A stretch of DNA of 5,183 nucleotides from an uncultured Eubacterium sp. (GTDB lineage: Bacteria > Bacillota > Clostridia > Lachnospirales > Lachnospiraceae), in the NCBI GenBank assembly GCA_946611445.1, contig CAMODP010000136.1, forward strand, positions 1 to 5,183, written 5' to 3'. Position numbers and translations under genes: made by a program. Below the pieces are notes generated by a model. The model made no database searches, had not been told where the DNA came from, and saw only the letters and a list, made by a program, of their open reading frames with translations. Positions within the stretch are counted from its first letter, which is position 1. The number at the start of each line of letters is the position of its first letter. Below, piece by piece: positions 5,132-5,183 of the stretch.

Positions 5132-5183
5132 TATACAATCTGTCTTTCAGCCATTCGTGAGCAAGCTCCCGATGTCTTCAGAC
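5132..5183. other. Right-edge sequence without a recognisable gene
   Basis: No start codon with a ribosome site is seen on either strand. On the minus strand, a short open frame entering from the right edge stops at TGA 5149-5147. This could be the end of an upstream gene, but it is too short to judge. Confidence 0.3.

Noticed and set aside
5147..5182. Tail of an upstream minus-strand gene ending at TGA 5149
   Set aside because: Only 11 codons are visible before the stop. Other frames are equally open, so it cannot be told from chance.
1..5183. CRISPR array, tRNA/rRNA, insertion sequence or attachment site
   Set aside because: I saw no regularly spaced repeats, RNA-gene-like folds, transposase or terminal inverted repeats in the window.

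Overview
The window looks like part of a type VII secretion (T7SSb/Esx-type) accessory locus from a moderately GC-rich Firmicute, most likely a gut Clostridia/Lachnospiraceae-type bacterium. This rests on the strong AGGAGG ribosome sites, the WXG100 and small helical proteins, the sigma-A-like promoter and the S8 peptidase N-terminal region. The taxonomic call is by style only; no marker gene is present. All convincing genes lie on the minus strand and read from the right end to the left end as one tightly packed operon.

Right end (about 4873-5183): an AT-rich control region. It holds a near-consensus promoter (TAGACA, 17 bp, TATACT) preceded by an A-tract and a direct repeat. An inverted repeat fills the promoter spacer and a 10-bp palindrome sits at the expected start of transcription. 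A leader of about 185 nt follows, with three small stem-loops in a row and a possible 38-codon leader ORF.

Operon, in order of transcription: (1) WXG100/EsxA-like protein, 94 aa; (2) helix-hinge-helix coiled-coil protein, 141 aa; (3) helical protein of 109 aa with an FxxxD motif near its C-terminus; (4) helical protein of 90 aa with a WQG turn; (5) a 296-aa protein with an N-terminal membrane anchor or signal peptide and an extracytoplasmic domain; (6) a 575-578-aa Mbeg1/DUF2974-like alpha/beta-hydrolase with GHSKG and no signal peptide, followed by a long helical C-terminal region; (7) after an 84-nt gap with a hairpin plus T-tract, the first 262 codons of a secreted S8 (subtilisin/mycosin-like) peptidase that runs off the left edge.

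Best interpretation (inference): this is a lipase-effector module of a T7SS. The lipase would be the cargo, with its enzymatic domain first and its targeting region last, the reverse of LXG toxins and like the TslA effector of Staphylococcus aureus. The small helical proteins would be its targeting partners. The membrane-anchored protein is a candidate immunity or surface partner, and the S8 protease a candidate processing enzyme. The core machinery (EssC ATPase, EssB, EsaA, EssA) is not in the window, so whether it lies next door is open. Plus-strand ORFs, some of them long, are antisense shadows of these GC-rich genes.
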